Assembly (NCBI RefSeq): GCF_014483895.1
Contig: NZ_CP059987.1
Span: 2,894,808-2,958,807 of the forward strand
DNA from: Protaetiibacter sp. SSC-01
GTDB taxonomy: Bacteria > Actinomycetota > Actinomycetes > Actinomycetales > Microbacteriaceae
Reading direction: 5' to 3'
DNA length: 64,000 nt
The translations under genes were made by a program, and so were the position numbers. The notes under the pieces are model-generated. The model ran no database searches, was not told the DNA's origin, and saw only the letters and a list, made by a program, of their open reading frames with translations. Below, one piece after another: positions 52,595 through 60,355 of this stretch. The number at the start of each line of letters is the position of its first letter. The stretch's first letter is position 1.

Positions 52595-52703
52595 CCCCGC
52601 TGGTCGCAGGCCACCGCGGCCCGCCAACCCGCCGGTCGAGTGCCGCCGCGGCCGCCAACCCGCTGGTCGAGTGCCGCCGCGAAGCGGCGGTGTATCGAGA
52701 CCC
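52595..52703 (+). repeat. Hairpin repeats between murJ and trxB
   Basis: Three left ends in tandem (CGCTGGTCGCAGGCC, CGCCGGTCGAGTGCCGCC, CGCTGGTCGAGTGCCGCC); the last is a complete unit with stem GCCGCCGCGAAGCGGCGG and end GTATCGAGACC (52661-52701). The rest of the gap holds a TAGGAT promoter element (from 52750) before trxB. Confidence 0.8.
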
Positions 52704-52794
52704 GCCGAACGCCCGACCCCACCCCCCGTCCCCAGGAATGCCGCAGACCTAGGATGTGTTGTACCTCGCGTCCCCCCTCGACAGGAGAACCCCG

Positions 52795-53754
52795 GTGCGT
52801 CAGCTCATCATCATCGGTTCCGGCCCCGCCGGTTACACCGCCGCCATCTACGCGGCGCGCGCCAACCTCGAGCCGCTCGTCATCGCGAGCTCGGTGGAGT
52901 TCGGCGGCGAGCTCATGAAGACGACCGAGGTCGAGAACTTCCCCGGCTTCCCCGAGGGCATCATGGGCCCCGAGCTCATGACCCGGATGCAGCAGCAGGC
53001 CGAGCGCTTCGGCGCCGAGATCGTCTACGACGACGTGCTCAAGCTCGAGCTCGAGGGCCCCGTCAAGCGCGTCACCCTCGGCTCGGGCGAGGTGCACGAG
53101 GCGCAGGCAGTGATCTACGCGACGGGCTCCGCCTACCGCAAGCTCGGCCTCGCCGACGAGGAGCGCCTCTCGGGCTACGGCGTCTCGTGGTGCGCCACGT
53201 GCGACGGCGCGTTCTTCCGCCAGAAGAAGGTCGCGGTCGTGGGCGGCGGCGACTCGGCACTCGAGGAGGCCACCTTCCTCACGCGCTTCGCCGACGTCGT
53301 CTACCTCATCCACCGCCGCGACGAGTTCCGCGCCTCGAAGGCCATGCAGGAGCGCGCGTTCGCCGACCCGAAGATCGAGGTCGTCTGGAACAACGAGGTC
53401 GCCCACATCTACGGCGACGAGAAGGTCACCGGCATCGGCATCGTGAACACGGTCGACGGCACCGAGACGACCCTCGACGTGCAGGGTCTCTTCGTCGCGA
53501 TCGGCGCCGACCCGCGCACCCACCTCGTGCACGGTCAGCTCGACCTCGCCCCCGAGGGGACGATCGCCGTGCAGGGCCGCAGCTCGAAGACCAACCTCCC
53601 GGGCGTCTTCGCCGCGGGCGACGTCATCGACCCGACCTACAAGCAGGCCGCGACTGCGGCCGGTTCGGGCGTCGTGGCTGCGCTCGACGCCGAGCACTAC
53701 CTCGCCGAGCTCGCGGATGCCGAGAAGGCGTCCGCCGTCGCCGTCAGCGCCTGA
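52795..53754 (+). CDS. trxB: Thioredoxin reductase
   Basis: 319-residue NADPH-dependent flavoenzyme reducing thioredoxin. IIGSGPAGYTAAIYAARANL (FAD), redox-active Cys133/Cys136 in SWCATCDG, VVGGGDSALEEATFLT (NADPH) and FAAGDVIDPTYKQAATAAGSG (C-terminal FAD). GTG start with AGGAG 7 nt before. trxA follows 36 bp later; the pair ends at a strong terminator (54131). Confidence 0.97.
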   Translation: MRQLIIIGSGPAGYTAAIYAARANLEPLVIASSVEFGGELMKTTEVENFPGFPEGIMGPELMTRMQQQAERFGAEIVYDDVLKLELEGPVKRVTLGSGEVHEAQAVIYATGSAYRKLGLADEERLSGYGVSWCATCDGAFFRQKKVAVVGGGDSALEEATFLTRFADVVYLIHRRDEFRASKAMQERAFADPKIEVVWNNEVAHIYGDEKVTGIGIVNTVDGTETTLDVQGLFVAIGADPRTHLVHGQLDLAPEGTIAVQGRSSKTNLPGVFAAGDVIDPTYKQAATAAGSGVVAALDAEHYLAELADAEKASAVAVSA

Positions 53755-53790
53755 GGCGCCCGCCTCATCCGCCTCATCGAAAGGAATCGC

Positions 53791-54114
53791 ATGTCCACCA
53801 AGGCCGTCACCGACGCCACGTTCGCCGACGAGGTCCTGTCGTCCGAGAAGCCGATCATGGTCGACTTCTGGGCGCCCTGGTGCGGTCCGTGCCGCGCGGT
53901 CTCGCCCATCCTCGACAAGATCGCCGAGGAGCACGCCGAGAAGATCTCGATCGTGAAGCTCGACGTCGACGACAACCCCGAGACCGCCATGAAGTACGGC
54001 ATCACCTCGATCCCGGCGATGTACGTCTTCCAGAACGGCGAGGTCGTCAAGCGCGTCATCGGCGCGAAGCCGAAGCCGGCGCTCGAGGCCGACCTGGCCG
54101 AGTTCCTGGCGTAA
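53791..54114 (+). CDS. trxA: Thioredoxin
   Basis: 107-residue general disulfide reductant. VDFWAPWCGPCRAVSPIL with Cys31/Cys34, KLDVDDNPETAMKYGITSIPAMYVFQNGE (cis-Pro77 region) and a final glycine-free helix DLAEFLA. AAAGGAA precedes the ATG. Substrate of the trxB product. Confidence 0.98.
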   Translation: MSTKAVTDATFADEVLSSEKPIMVDFWAPWCGPCRAVSPILDKIAEEHAEKISIVKLDVDDNPETAMKYGITSIPAMYVFQNGEVVKRVIGAKPKPALEADLAEFLA

Positions 54115-54130
54115 CGCCAACCTGCTTCTC

Positions 54131-54164
54131 GCGGCCCCCGCTCCCCCGTCGGAGCGGGGGCCGC
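54131..54164 (+). terminator. Terminator of trxB-trxA
   Basis: A perfect 14-bp stem GCGGCCCCCGCTCC / GGAGCGGGGGCCGC with a CCCGTC loop, followed by TCGGTTT. Strong Rho-independent type. Confidence 0.9.
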
Positions 54165-54211
54165 TCGGTTTGTGCGGATACCCTGGATGGCACCGATCGA
54201 ACGGACCGCAC

Positions 54212-55513
54212 ATGACAGGCACCCAGGGAACCAACCTCGACCCGTGGTACGGCCACTACGCCGCGCGCACGGCCGGACTCGCCGCATCCGAGGTTCGAGC
54301 TCTCTTCGCCGTCGCGAGCCGACCCGAGGTGGTCTCGCTCGCGGGCGGCATGCCCTACGTGTCGGCGCTCCCGACGGAGCTCGTCGATCGCGCCGTCGAG
54401 CGCACGGTCTCCGACCGCGGCGCCGTCGCGCTGCAGTACGGCTCGGGCCAGGGCGTGCCGCGCCTCCGCGAGCAGATCCTCGAGGTCATGGCGCTCGAGG
54501 GCATCCACGGCTCCGTCGACGACGTCGTCGTGACGACCGGTTCGCAGCACGCGCTCGAGCTGCTCGCGAAGCTCTTCCTCGACCCGGGCGACGTCGTGAT
54601 CGCCGAGGGGCCGAGCTACGTGACCGCGATCACGGTGTTCAAGTCGTTCCAGGCCGAGACCGTGCACTCGCCCATGGACGAGAATGGCCTCGACCCGCAG
54701 GCGCTGCGCGAGACGATCGCTCGCGTCAAGGCGGAGGGGCGTCGCATCAAGTTCCTCTACACGATCCCGAGCTTCCAGAACCCGATGGGTGTCACGCTCA
54801 CCTGGGAGCGTCGGGTCGAGATCCTCGAGATCGCGCGCTCGGAGGGCATCCTCGTGCTCGAAGACAACCCTTACGGGTTGCTCTACTTCGATCAGGCGCC
54901 CCCGCCCGCGATGCGATCGATGGATGACGAGGGCGTCGTGTACCTCGGCACCTTCTCGAAGACGCTCGCCCCTGGGCTCCGCGTGGGCTGGGCGATCGCG
55001 CCCCACGCCATCCGCGAGAAGCTCGTGCTCGCCAACGAAGCGGCGGTGCTGTCGCCGTCGTCGTTCTCGCAGATCGTCATCTCCGAGTACATGGAGACCG
55101 CCGACTGGCGCGGGCAGATCGACACCTTCCGCGGGGTCTACCGCGAGCGGCGGGATGCGATGCTCTCGGCCCTGCGCGACCACCTGCCGAGCATGAGCTG
55201 GACGGTGCCGAACGGCGGGTTCTACGTGTGGCTCACGATGCCCGACTACCTCGACTCGAAGGCGATGCTGCCGCGCGCCGTCAAGGAGCTCGTCGCCTAC
55301 ACGCCCGGCACGGCGTTCTACGCAGACGGCGGCGGGCGCCGCAACATGCGCCTGTCGTTCTGCTACCCGACGCCCGACTTCATCCGCGAGGGCATCCGCC
55401 GCCTCGCGACCGTCATCAACGGCGAGCTCGCCCTGCTCGGCGAGTTCCACCAGACCGCGCCGCTGCCGATCGTGCCGGCCGAGCGCGACGTGCTGCCGCC
55501 GTACGCCGGCTGA
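54212..55513 (+). CDS. PLP-dependent aminotransferase (class I/II, 2-aminoadipate transaminase-like)
   Basis: 433 residues of aspartate-aminotransferase fold: VVSLAGGMPYVSALP (~40-54), LQYGSGQGVPRLREQI (~75-90), TTGSQHALELLAKLF, YTIPSFQNPMGVTL, LEDNPYGLLYF and Schiff-base Lys250 in GTFSKTLAPGLRVGW, with the substrate Arg in NMRLSFCYPTPDFI. Resembles the free-standing MocR-like/LysN aminotransferases. It lies directly before the Ddl-family gene (14 bp), which hints at supplying a D- or branched amino acid, but the substrate is unknown. Confidence 0.87.
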   Translation: MTGTQGTNLDPWYGHYAARTAGLAASEVRALFAVASRPEVVSLAGGMPYVSALPTELVDRAVERTVSDRGAVALQYGSGQGVPRLREQILEVMALEGIHGSVDDVVVTTGSQHALELLAKLFLDPGDVVIAEGPSYVTAITVFKSFQAETVHSPMDENGLDPQALRETIARVKAEGRRIKFLYTIPSFQNPMGVTLTWERRVEILEIARSEGILVLEDNPYGLLYFDQAPPPAMRSMDDEGVVYLGTFSKTLAPGLRVGWAIAPHAIREKLVLANEAAVLSPSSFSQIVISEYMETADWRGQIDTFRGVYRERRDAMLSALRDHLPSMSWTVPNGGFYVWLTMPDYLDSKAMLPRAVKELVAYTPGTAFYADGGGRRNMRLSFCYPTPDFIREGIRRLATVINGELALLGEFHQTAPLPIVPAERDVLPPYAG

Positions 55514-55527
55514 CCCGGAGGTTTCAC

Positions 55528-56478
55528 GTGACCGACGCCCCCCTTCACATCGTCGTGCTCGCCGGCGGCATCTCGCACGAGCGCGACATCTCGCTGCGGT
55601 CTGGCCGCCGCGTCGCCGACGCCCTCAGCGGCCACGGTGTCGAGGTCGAGTTGCGCGACCCCGACGCGACCCTGCTCAGCTACTTGCGGGAGACCCGTCC
55701 GGATGTCGTGTGGCCGGCCCTGCACGGCGCGAGCGGCGAGGACGGCGCTTTGCGCGGCCTGCTCGAGTTCCTCGGCGTGCCGTTCGTGGGCTCGCATTCG
55801 GGCGCCGCGCGCCTCGCGTGGGACAAGCCGACCGCCAAGGTCGTCGTCGAGCGTGCGGGGGTGCCGACTCCGCGCTCGATCACTCTCGCGCGTGACGCGT
55901 TCCGCGAGCTCGGGGCGGATGCCGTGTTCGAGGCGATCGCCGACGAGCTGCCCGTGCCCCTCGTCGTGAAGCCTGCCCGCGGTGGCTCGGCCCAGGGTGT
56001 CACGATCGTCGAGGACCGCGGCGAGCTGCCCCGCGCCATGGTCGACGCCTACACCTACGGGGATGTGGCGCTCGTCGAGCAGTGCATCCGCGGCACCGAG
56101 ATCGCGATCGGCGTCATCGACACCGGCGACGGCCCCGTCGCGCTCCCCGCGGTCGAGATCGAGCCGCTCTCGGGCGTCTACAGCTTCGAGGCCCGTTACA
56201 ACGCCGGCGAGACGCGCTTCTACGTGCCCGCCCGGCTCCCGGATGATGTGGCCGCGCGGGCCGCGGAGACCGCCCTCGCCGCGCACCGCGCCCTGAGCAT
56301 GCGTCACATCTCGCGTGTCGACCTCATCGTCGACGGCTCCGGCACGCCGTTCTTCCTCGAGGCGAACGTGCTGCCGGGTCTCACCGAGACGTCGCTCCTC
56401 CCCCAGGCTCTCGAGGCCGCGGGCTACGACCTCGGCTGGATCTACGCCGCCCTAGCGGAAGACGCTCGCCGCCCTTAA
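55528..56478 (+). CDS. D-alanine-D-alanine ligase family protein (ATP-grasp)
   Basis: 316 residues with all Ddl landmarks: LAGGISHERDISLRSG (~9-24), PALHGASGEDGALRGLLEFLGVPFVGS (~66-92), DKPTAKVVVERAGVPTP, VVKPARGGSAQGV, VEQCIRGTEIAIGV, SFEARYN, YVPARLP and SRVDLIVDGSGTPFFLEANVLPGLTETSLLP. It joins two D-alanines or a similar pair for peptidoglycan. The length is shorter than main actinobacterial Ddl (~360), so a second, specialised ligase is possible. GTG start after CGGAGG; the spacer reads GTTTCACGTGA, a partial parS. Confidence 0.88.
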   Translation: MTDAPLHIVVLAGGISHERDISLRSGRRVADALSGHGVEVELRDPDATLLSYLRETRPDVVWPALHGASGEDGALRGLLEFLGVPFVGSHSGAARLAWDKPTAKVVVERAGVPTPRSITLARDAFRELGADAVFEAIADELPVPLVVKPARGGSAQGVTIVEDRGELPRAMVDAYTYGDVALVEQCIRGTEIAIGVIDTGDGPVALPAVEIEPLSGVYSFEARYNAGETRFYVPARLPDDVAARAAETALAAHRALSMRHISRVDLIVDGSGTPFFLEANVLPGLTETSLLPQALEAAGYDLGWIYAALAEDARRP

Positions 56479-56510
56479 CCCCGCTCTGACCAGGTCTTTT
56501 CACCTGTCGC

Positions 56511-56945
56511 CCCCACTGGTCGAGTGCCCGCCACCAGCTCCCCCCGCTGGTCGAGTGCCCGCCACCATCCCCCGCTGGTCGAGTGCCCGCCAGCATCCCC
56601 CGCTGGTCGAGTGCCGCCGCGTAGCGGCGGTGTATCGAGACCCGACGAACGAATCACCCGCGCCCGGGACACCCGTTTCGATACGCCGCTGCGCGACTAC
56701 TCAACCGGCGAGGGTATTGCCGCCCGCGCCTCACGACCGCGCGCGTCACCCCCGCCGGTCGGGCGCGCGCGTCACCCCCGCCGGTCGGGCGCGCGCCTCA
56801 TCACCGCTGGTCGAGTGCCGCCGCGAAGCGGCGGTGTATCGAGACCCGACGAACGAATCACCCGCGCCCGGGACACCCGTAGTTCCCGGGGTCTCGATAC
56901 GCCGCTGCGCGACTACTCAGCCGGCGGGGGTATTGCTGCCGCTCG
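56511..56945 (+). repeat. Repeat-filled gap between ddl-type gene and parB
   Basis: 503 bp without a gene. Starts with four left ends (CGCTGGTCGAGTGCCCGCCA type, 56515-56600), then two composite ~110-bp units (56601-56709 and 56804-56929): GCTGGTCGAGTGCCGCCGCG..., GTATCGAGACCCGACGAACG, a shared CACCCGCGCCCGGGACACCCG centre, and inverted end CGATACGCCGCTGCGCGACTACTCA. Between them is CGCGCGTCACCCCCGCCGGTCGGG twice. Two CGCTCGAGCGCGTCACC repeats run into parB's 3' end. Confidence 0.85.
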
Positions 56946-56981
56946 AGCGCGTCACCAGCGGGGCATCGCCGCTCGAGCGCG

Positions 56982-57941
56982 TCACCGCCCCTCGAACGGG
57001 TCCTGCCCCAGCTCCTTCAGGATCCGGTTCAGGTCCCCCACCGTCGCGAAGTCGATCGTGATGGTGCCCTTGCTCGCGCCGAGGTTGATCTTCACCCGGG
57101 TGTCGAGGCGGTCTCCGAGTCGTTCGGCGATCTCGGCGAGGTGATCCTGCCGCTTGCCTGCCGACGGCTTCGCGGGCTTCTTCGGCTTGCCGTCGACGAG
57201 CGCGGCGGCGGCCTCGGCGGCGCGCACCGAGAGGTCCTCGTTGACGATCTTGTCGGCGAGCTTTTCCATGGCGGCCTCGTCGCCGACCGACAGGATGGCG
57301 CGCGCGTGACCCGCGGTGAGCACACCCGCCGCCACGCGGCGCTGAACCGGTGCGGGCAGACGCAGGAGGCGCAGCGTGTTGGTGATCTGCGGACGGGAGC
57401 GGCCGATCCTGTCCGCCAGCTGCTCCTGCGTGATGCCGAAGTCCTCGAGCAGCTGCTTGTACGCGGATGCCTCCTCGAGCGGGTTCAGCTCGGCGCGGTG
57501 CAGGTTCTCGAGCAGGGCGTCGCGGAGCATCGCGTCGTCGTCGGTGTTGCGCACGACGGCGGGGATCGCCTCGAGCCCGGCGGCCTTCGACGCGCGGAGG
57601 CGGCGCTCGCCCATGATGAGTTCGTAGCGGGGCTCCCCCGCAGCGGCACCCGCTCGCGGACGCACGACGATCGGCTGCAGCACGCCGAACTCGCGCACCG
57701 AGACGATGAGCTCCTGGAGCTCCTCCTCCCGGAACTCGTGACGCGGCTGCTGAGGGTTGGGGATGATGTCGTTCGGCGAGATGCTCGCGAGGCGGGCACC
57801 CGGCACCGCGACGAGGTCGCTGTGCTCCTCGTTCTGCGGGAAGAAGACGTCGACCGGCCGCTCCGCGTGGTCGTCGGTCGAGGCGGTCGGGATGAGGGCG
57901 CCGATCCCGCGGCCCAGTCCCGTGCGCTTAGGTGCGGCCAT
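56982..57941 (-). CDS. parB: Chromosome partitioning protein ParB
   Basis: 319-residue CTPase clamp that loads at parS. N-terminal Lys/Arg box PKRTGLGRGIGALIP; CTP-binding domain with NPQQPRHEFREEELQELIVSVREFGVLQPIVVRP and GERRLRASKAAGLEAIPAVVR; HTH EEASAYKQLLEDFGITQEQLADRIGRSRPQITNTLRLLRLP (~165-205); C-terminal dimer domain ending DPFEGR. Its ATG overlaps the parA stop by one base. Four perfect parS sites lie within 4 kb. Confidence 0.97.
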   Translation of the reverse strand: MAAPKRTGLGRGIGALIPTASTDDHAERPVDVFFPQNEEHSDLVAVPGARLASISPNDIIPNPQQPRHEFREEELQELIVSVREFGVLQPIVVRPRAGAAAGEPRYELIMGERRLRASKAAGLEAIPAVVRNTDDDAMLRDALLENLHRAELNPLEEASAYKQLLEDFGITQEQLADRIGRSRPQITNTLRLLRLPAPVQRRVAAGVLTAGHARAILSVGDEAAMEKLADKIVNEDLSVRAAEAAAALVDGKPKKPAKPSAGKRQDHLAEIAERLGDRLDTRVKINLGASKGTITIDFATVGDLNRILKELGQDPFEGR

Positions 57942-58846
57942 CAGTTGTCCTCCTGCTTCTTGGCGCCACGCTTCGCGATCTCGGCCGCGGCCTCCCGGTA
58001 CGACAGGGATCCCGGTGAGTTCAGGTCGTAGCTGATCACGCTCTGGCCGTAGCTCGGGGCCTCCGAGATGCGGACGGACCGAGGGATCAGCGTGTCGAGC
58101 ACCTCGTCCGGGAAGTGCTCCCGCACCTCGTCCACGACCTGGTGGGCCAGGTTGGTGCGCGAGTCGTACATCGTGAGCAGGATCGTCGAGACGGCCAGCT
58201 CGGGGTTGAGGTGGCGTTCGATGAGTTTGATGTTGTTGAGGAGCTGCGACAGGCCCTCGAGCGCGTAGTACTCGCACTGGATCGGGATGAGCACCTCCTT
58301 CGCGGCCACGAAGGCGTTGATCGTGAGGAGGCCGAGCGACGGCGGGCAGTCGATGAAGACGTAGTGCGGGGGCGCGTCGCTCTCGGCGATGTACGTCTCG
58401 AGCGCGGAACGCAGTCGCTGCTCGCGCGCGACCATCGAGACCAGCTCGATCTCGGCGCCGGCGAGGTGGATCGTGGCGGGGATGCAGTCGAGGCTCTCGA
58501 AGTCCGGGCTCGCCTGCACGACCTCGCGCATGGGCACGTCGCCGATGATGACGTCGTAGACGCTCACGGTGTCGGAGCGGTGCTCGACACCGAGGGCCGT
58601 GGATGCGTTGCCCTGCGGGTCGAGGTCGATGACGAGCACGCGGGCGCCGGCCTGGGCGAGCGCGGCGGCGAGGTTGACGGCGGTCGTGGTCTTGCCGACG
58701 CCGCCCTTCTGATTCGCGACGGTGAAGATGCGCGTCTTCTCGGGCAGCGGGAACGTCTCGGCCGCGAGTGCCATGCGTCGTCGCGTGATCTCGGCGACCT
58801 CGCGCGCGAGCGGAGTCGACGCGTCGAAGGGACTGGGGGTCGTCAC
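57941..58846 (-). CDS. parA: Chromosome partitioning ATPase ParA (Soj)
   Basis: 301 residues. Deviant Walker A NQKGGVGKTT (45-53), VLVIDLDPQGNASTALG, FIDCPPSLGLLTINAFVAAKEVLIPIQCEYYALEGLSQLL. It forms ATP-dependent gradients on DNA that move ParB-parS complexes. First gene of parA-parB; parS site 1 lies 15 bp before its start and may allow autoregulation. Confidence 0.97.
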   Translation of the reverse strand: MTTPSPFDASTPLAREVAEITRRRMALAAETFPLPEKTRIFTVANQKGGVGKTTTAVNLAAALAQAGARVLVIDLDPQGNASTALGVEHRSDTVSVYDVIIGDVPMREVVQASPDFESLDCIPATIHLAGAEIELVSMVAREQRLRSALETYIAESDAPPHYVFIDCPPSLGLLTINAFVAAKEVLIPIQCEYYALEGLSQLLNNIKLIERHLNPELAVSTILLTMYDSRTNLAHQVVDEVREHFPDEVLDTLIPRSVRISEAPSYGQSVISYDLNSPGSLSYREAAAEIAKRGAKKQEDN

Positions 58847-58860
58847 GAATGCCTTCCGGG

Positions 58861-58876
58861 TGTTTCACGTGAAACA
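58861..58876. promoter_or_regulatory. parS site 1
   Basis: TGTTTCACGTGAAACA, the exact universal parS 16-mer, directly upstream of parA. ParB binds here to nucleate the segregation complex. Confidence 0.98.
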
Positions 58877-58941
58877 TCGCGGCCGTCGGACCGCGACTCT
58901 CCACTGTAATCGACGCCGCGGTCACCGCGACCGCCGAGCCC

Positions 58942-59409
58942 CCCGCTGGTTGGGCAGCCCGCGAAGCGCGGCGTATCGAAGCCACGCACGAGCGCCAGCC
59001 ATCCGCTGGAGTGGTCTCGATACACCGCAGCTGCGCTGCGGCACTCGACCAGCGAAGTCATTCCGCTGGTCGAGTAGCCCGCGAAGCGGGCGTATCGAAA
59101 CCACCTGCCCCGCACGTGTCTGGGGTTGGCCGCGGGCTGCACGCCGGCGATGCCGCCCCGCTGCTGGTTGAGTAGCGGCGGAGCCGCGTATCGAAACCAC
59201 GCCGACGGATCGATCTGCGGTGGTCTCGATACACCGCAGCTGCGCTGCGGCACTCGACCAGCGAAGTCCTTCCGCTGCCCCGCACGTTTCCCGGGGGGTC
59301 TTCCCGCTGGTTGAGTAGCGGCGAAGCCGCGTATCGAAACCACCCCGACGGATCGCCCTTGCGGTGGTCTCGATACACCGCGACCGCGTCGCGGCACTCG
59401 ACCAGCGGG
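58942..59409 (+). repeat. Composite inverted hairpin repeats between parA and the GIY-YIG gene
   Basis: 569 bp without a gene apart from parS 1. Three composite units (58942-59055, 59159-59265, 59303-59409) and one single unit (59064-59105). Each composite starts GCTGGTTG(A)G, passes GTATCGAARCCAC and, after a short centre (GCCGACGGATCG in two), returns as GTGGTCTCGATACACCG...CACTCGACCAGCG. Stems differ (GCTGCGCTGC, GACCGCGTCGC) but keep pairing, the sign of conserved structure. Confidence 0.87.
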
Positions 59410-59415
59410 TGTTTA

Positions 59416-59706
59416 CTAATCCCCCGGCTCGAAGCGCTTCTTGCTCATGGCCGGGAGCAGGTGCTGCTCGCCGCGGATGAGCGCCTCCCTCTTGGCGCGA
59501 CTCCAGCCCTGCACCCGCTTCTCAGCGGCGTACGCCTCCGCGATGTTGGTGCACTCGTGGATGAAGACGAGCTCCACAGGCGTTCGGGTGGACGTGTAAC
59601 GACTCCCCTCCCCCGCGGCGTGCTGTTGCATCCGCGCCTCGAGATCTCGGGCGGAGCCGACGTAGTAGCTGCCGTCGGAGCAACGGAGGATGTACATCGC
59701 GATCAT
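59416..59706 (-). CDS. Single-domain GIY-YIG nuclease (UPF0213/YhbQ-like)
   Basis: 96 residues: MYILRCSDGSYYVGSARDLEARMQQHAAGEG (GIY-YIG as YIL...YVG, with the catalytic Arg), then RYTSTRTPVELVFIHECTNIAEAYAAEKRVQGWSRAKREALI with the metal-binding Glu. Members nick or cut DNA; the YhbQ-like group has no assigned role. The ATG at 59704-59706 starts just before the domain. The longer frame upstream reads through parS site 2 and a repeat, so it was not used. It sits alone in the repeat-rich parS island. Confidence 0.87.
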   Translation of the reverse strand: MIAMYILRCSDGSYYVGSARDLEARMQQHAAGEGSRYTSTRTPVELVFIHECTNIAEAYAAEKRVQGWSRAKREALIRGEQHLLPAMSKKRFEPGD

Positions 59707-59808
59707 CCGGCCATGGTCACCGGGTTCCGCGAGCTGGAGCGGCCGGGACCCCTGCCGCGGTGCAGAGTCGTGGCTCGCGTCGGATGTGTGCGAGCGGTCG
59801 CGGCGTGA

Positions 59809-59824
59809 TGTTTCACGTGAAACA
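59809..59824. promoter_or_regulatory. parS site 2
   Basis: A perfect TGTTTCACGTGAAACA at the head of the first copy of a duplicated repeat block. Confidence 0.98.
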
Positions 59825-59825
59825 T

Positions 59826-60052
59826 CGGTGTGGTTTCGATACGCGGCTTCGCCGCTACTCAACCAGCAGTGAGGGCGGCTTCGCCGCTACTCAACCAGCA
59901 GTGAGGGCGGCTTCGTCGCTACTCAACCGGCGGTGAGGCGGCTTCGCCGCTACTCAACCAGCGGGGAAGGCGGCCATGCCGCTACCCGCGGGCGCGGCCT
60001 CACCCGTTGGTCGAGTGCCGCGACGCAGTCGCGGTGTATCGAGACCGGGCCC
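59826..60052 (-). repeat. Duplicated parS/tandem block, copy A: five 32-bp units
   Basis: After parS 2: GTGTGGTTTCGATACGCG, then units starting at 59843, 59875, 59907, 59938 and 59970 (period 32, 32, 31, 32; GCGGCTTCGCCGCTACTCAAC type, the last degenerate), then CCGCGGGCGCGGCC and a single hairpin unit TTGGTCGAGTGCCGCGACGC...GTATCGAGACC. No coding sequence. Confidence 0.88.
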
Positions 60053-60074
60053 GGTCTTGTGGATGCGCGCGTGA

Positions 60075-60090
60075 TGTTTCACGTGAAACA
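60075..60090. promoter_or_regulatory. parS site 3
   Basis: A perfect TGTTTCACGTGAAACA, 266 bp from site 2, at the head of the second copy of the duplicated block. Confidence 0.98.
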
Positions 60091-60091
60091 T

Positions 60092-60355
60092 CGGTGTGGT
60101 TTCGATACGCGGCTTCGCCGCTACTCAACCAGCGGGGAAGGCGGCTGCGCCGCTACTCAACCAGCGGTGAGGGCGGCCCCGCCGCTATCCGCGGGCGCGG
60201 CCCCACCCGTCGGTCGAGTGCCGCGACGCAGTCGCGGTGTATCGAGACCACGGCAGTGTGTCGGCGTCGTGGTTTCGATACGCGGCTGCGCCGCTACTCA
60301 ACCAGCGGCGGGGGCCGCGTCCCGGGCTACTCAACCAGCGAGAGGAAGCGGCTAC
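60092..60355 (-). repeat. Duplicated parS/tandem block, copy B: three 32-bp units, plus trailing repeats
   Basis: Same order as copy A: GTGTGGTTTCGATACGCG, units at 60109, 60141 and 60173, then CCGCGGGCGCGGCC and the hairpin GGTCGAGTGCCGCGACGC...ATCGAGACC (to 60249). Another unit (60270-60307) and two right ends (CTACTCAACCAGCG, CTACTCAGCCGGCG) follow; the last gives rsmG its stop codon. Confidence 0.88.

Noticed and set aside
59707..59862. Longer N-terminus for the GIY-YIG gene reading through parS (DVSRETS)
   Set aside because: The extra residues are translated repeat and parS DNA, and the conserved domain begins right at the internal ATG (59706).
59843..60205. Regular 32-bp periodic array that could be taken for a CRISPR
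   Set aside because: The units are contiguous with no unique spacers, and no cas genes are present. It is a tandem repeat.
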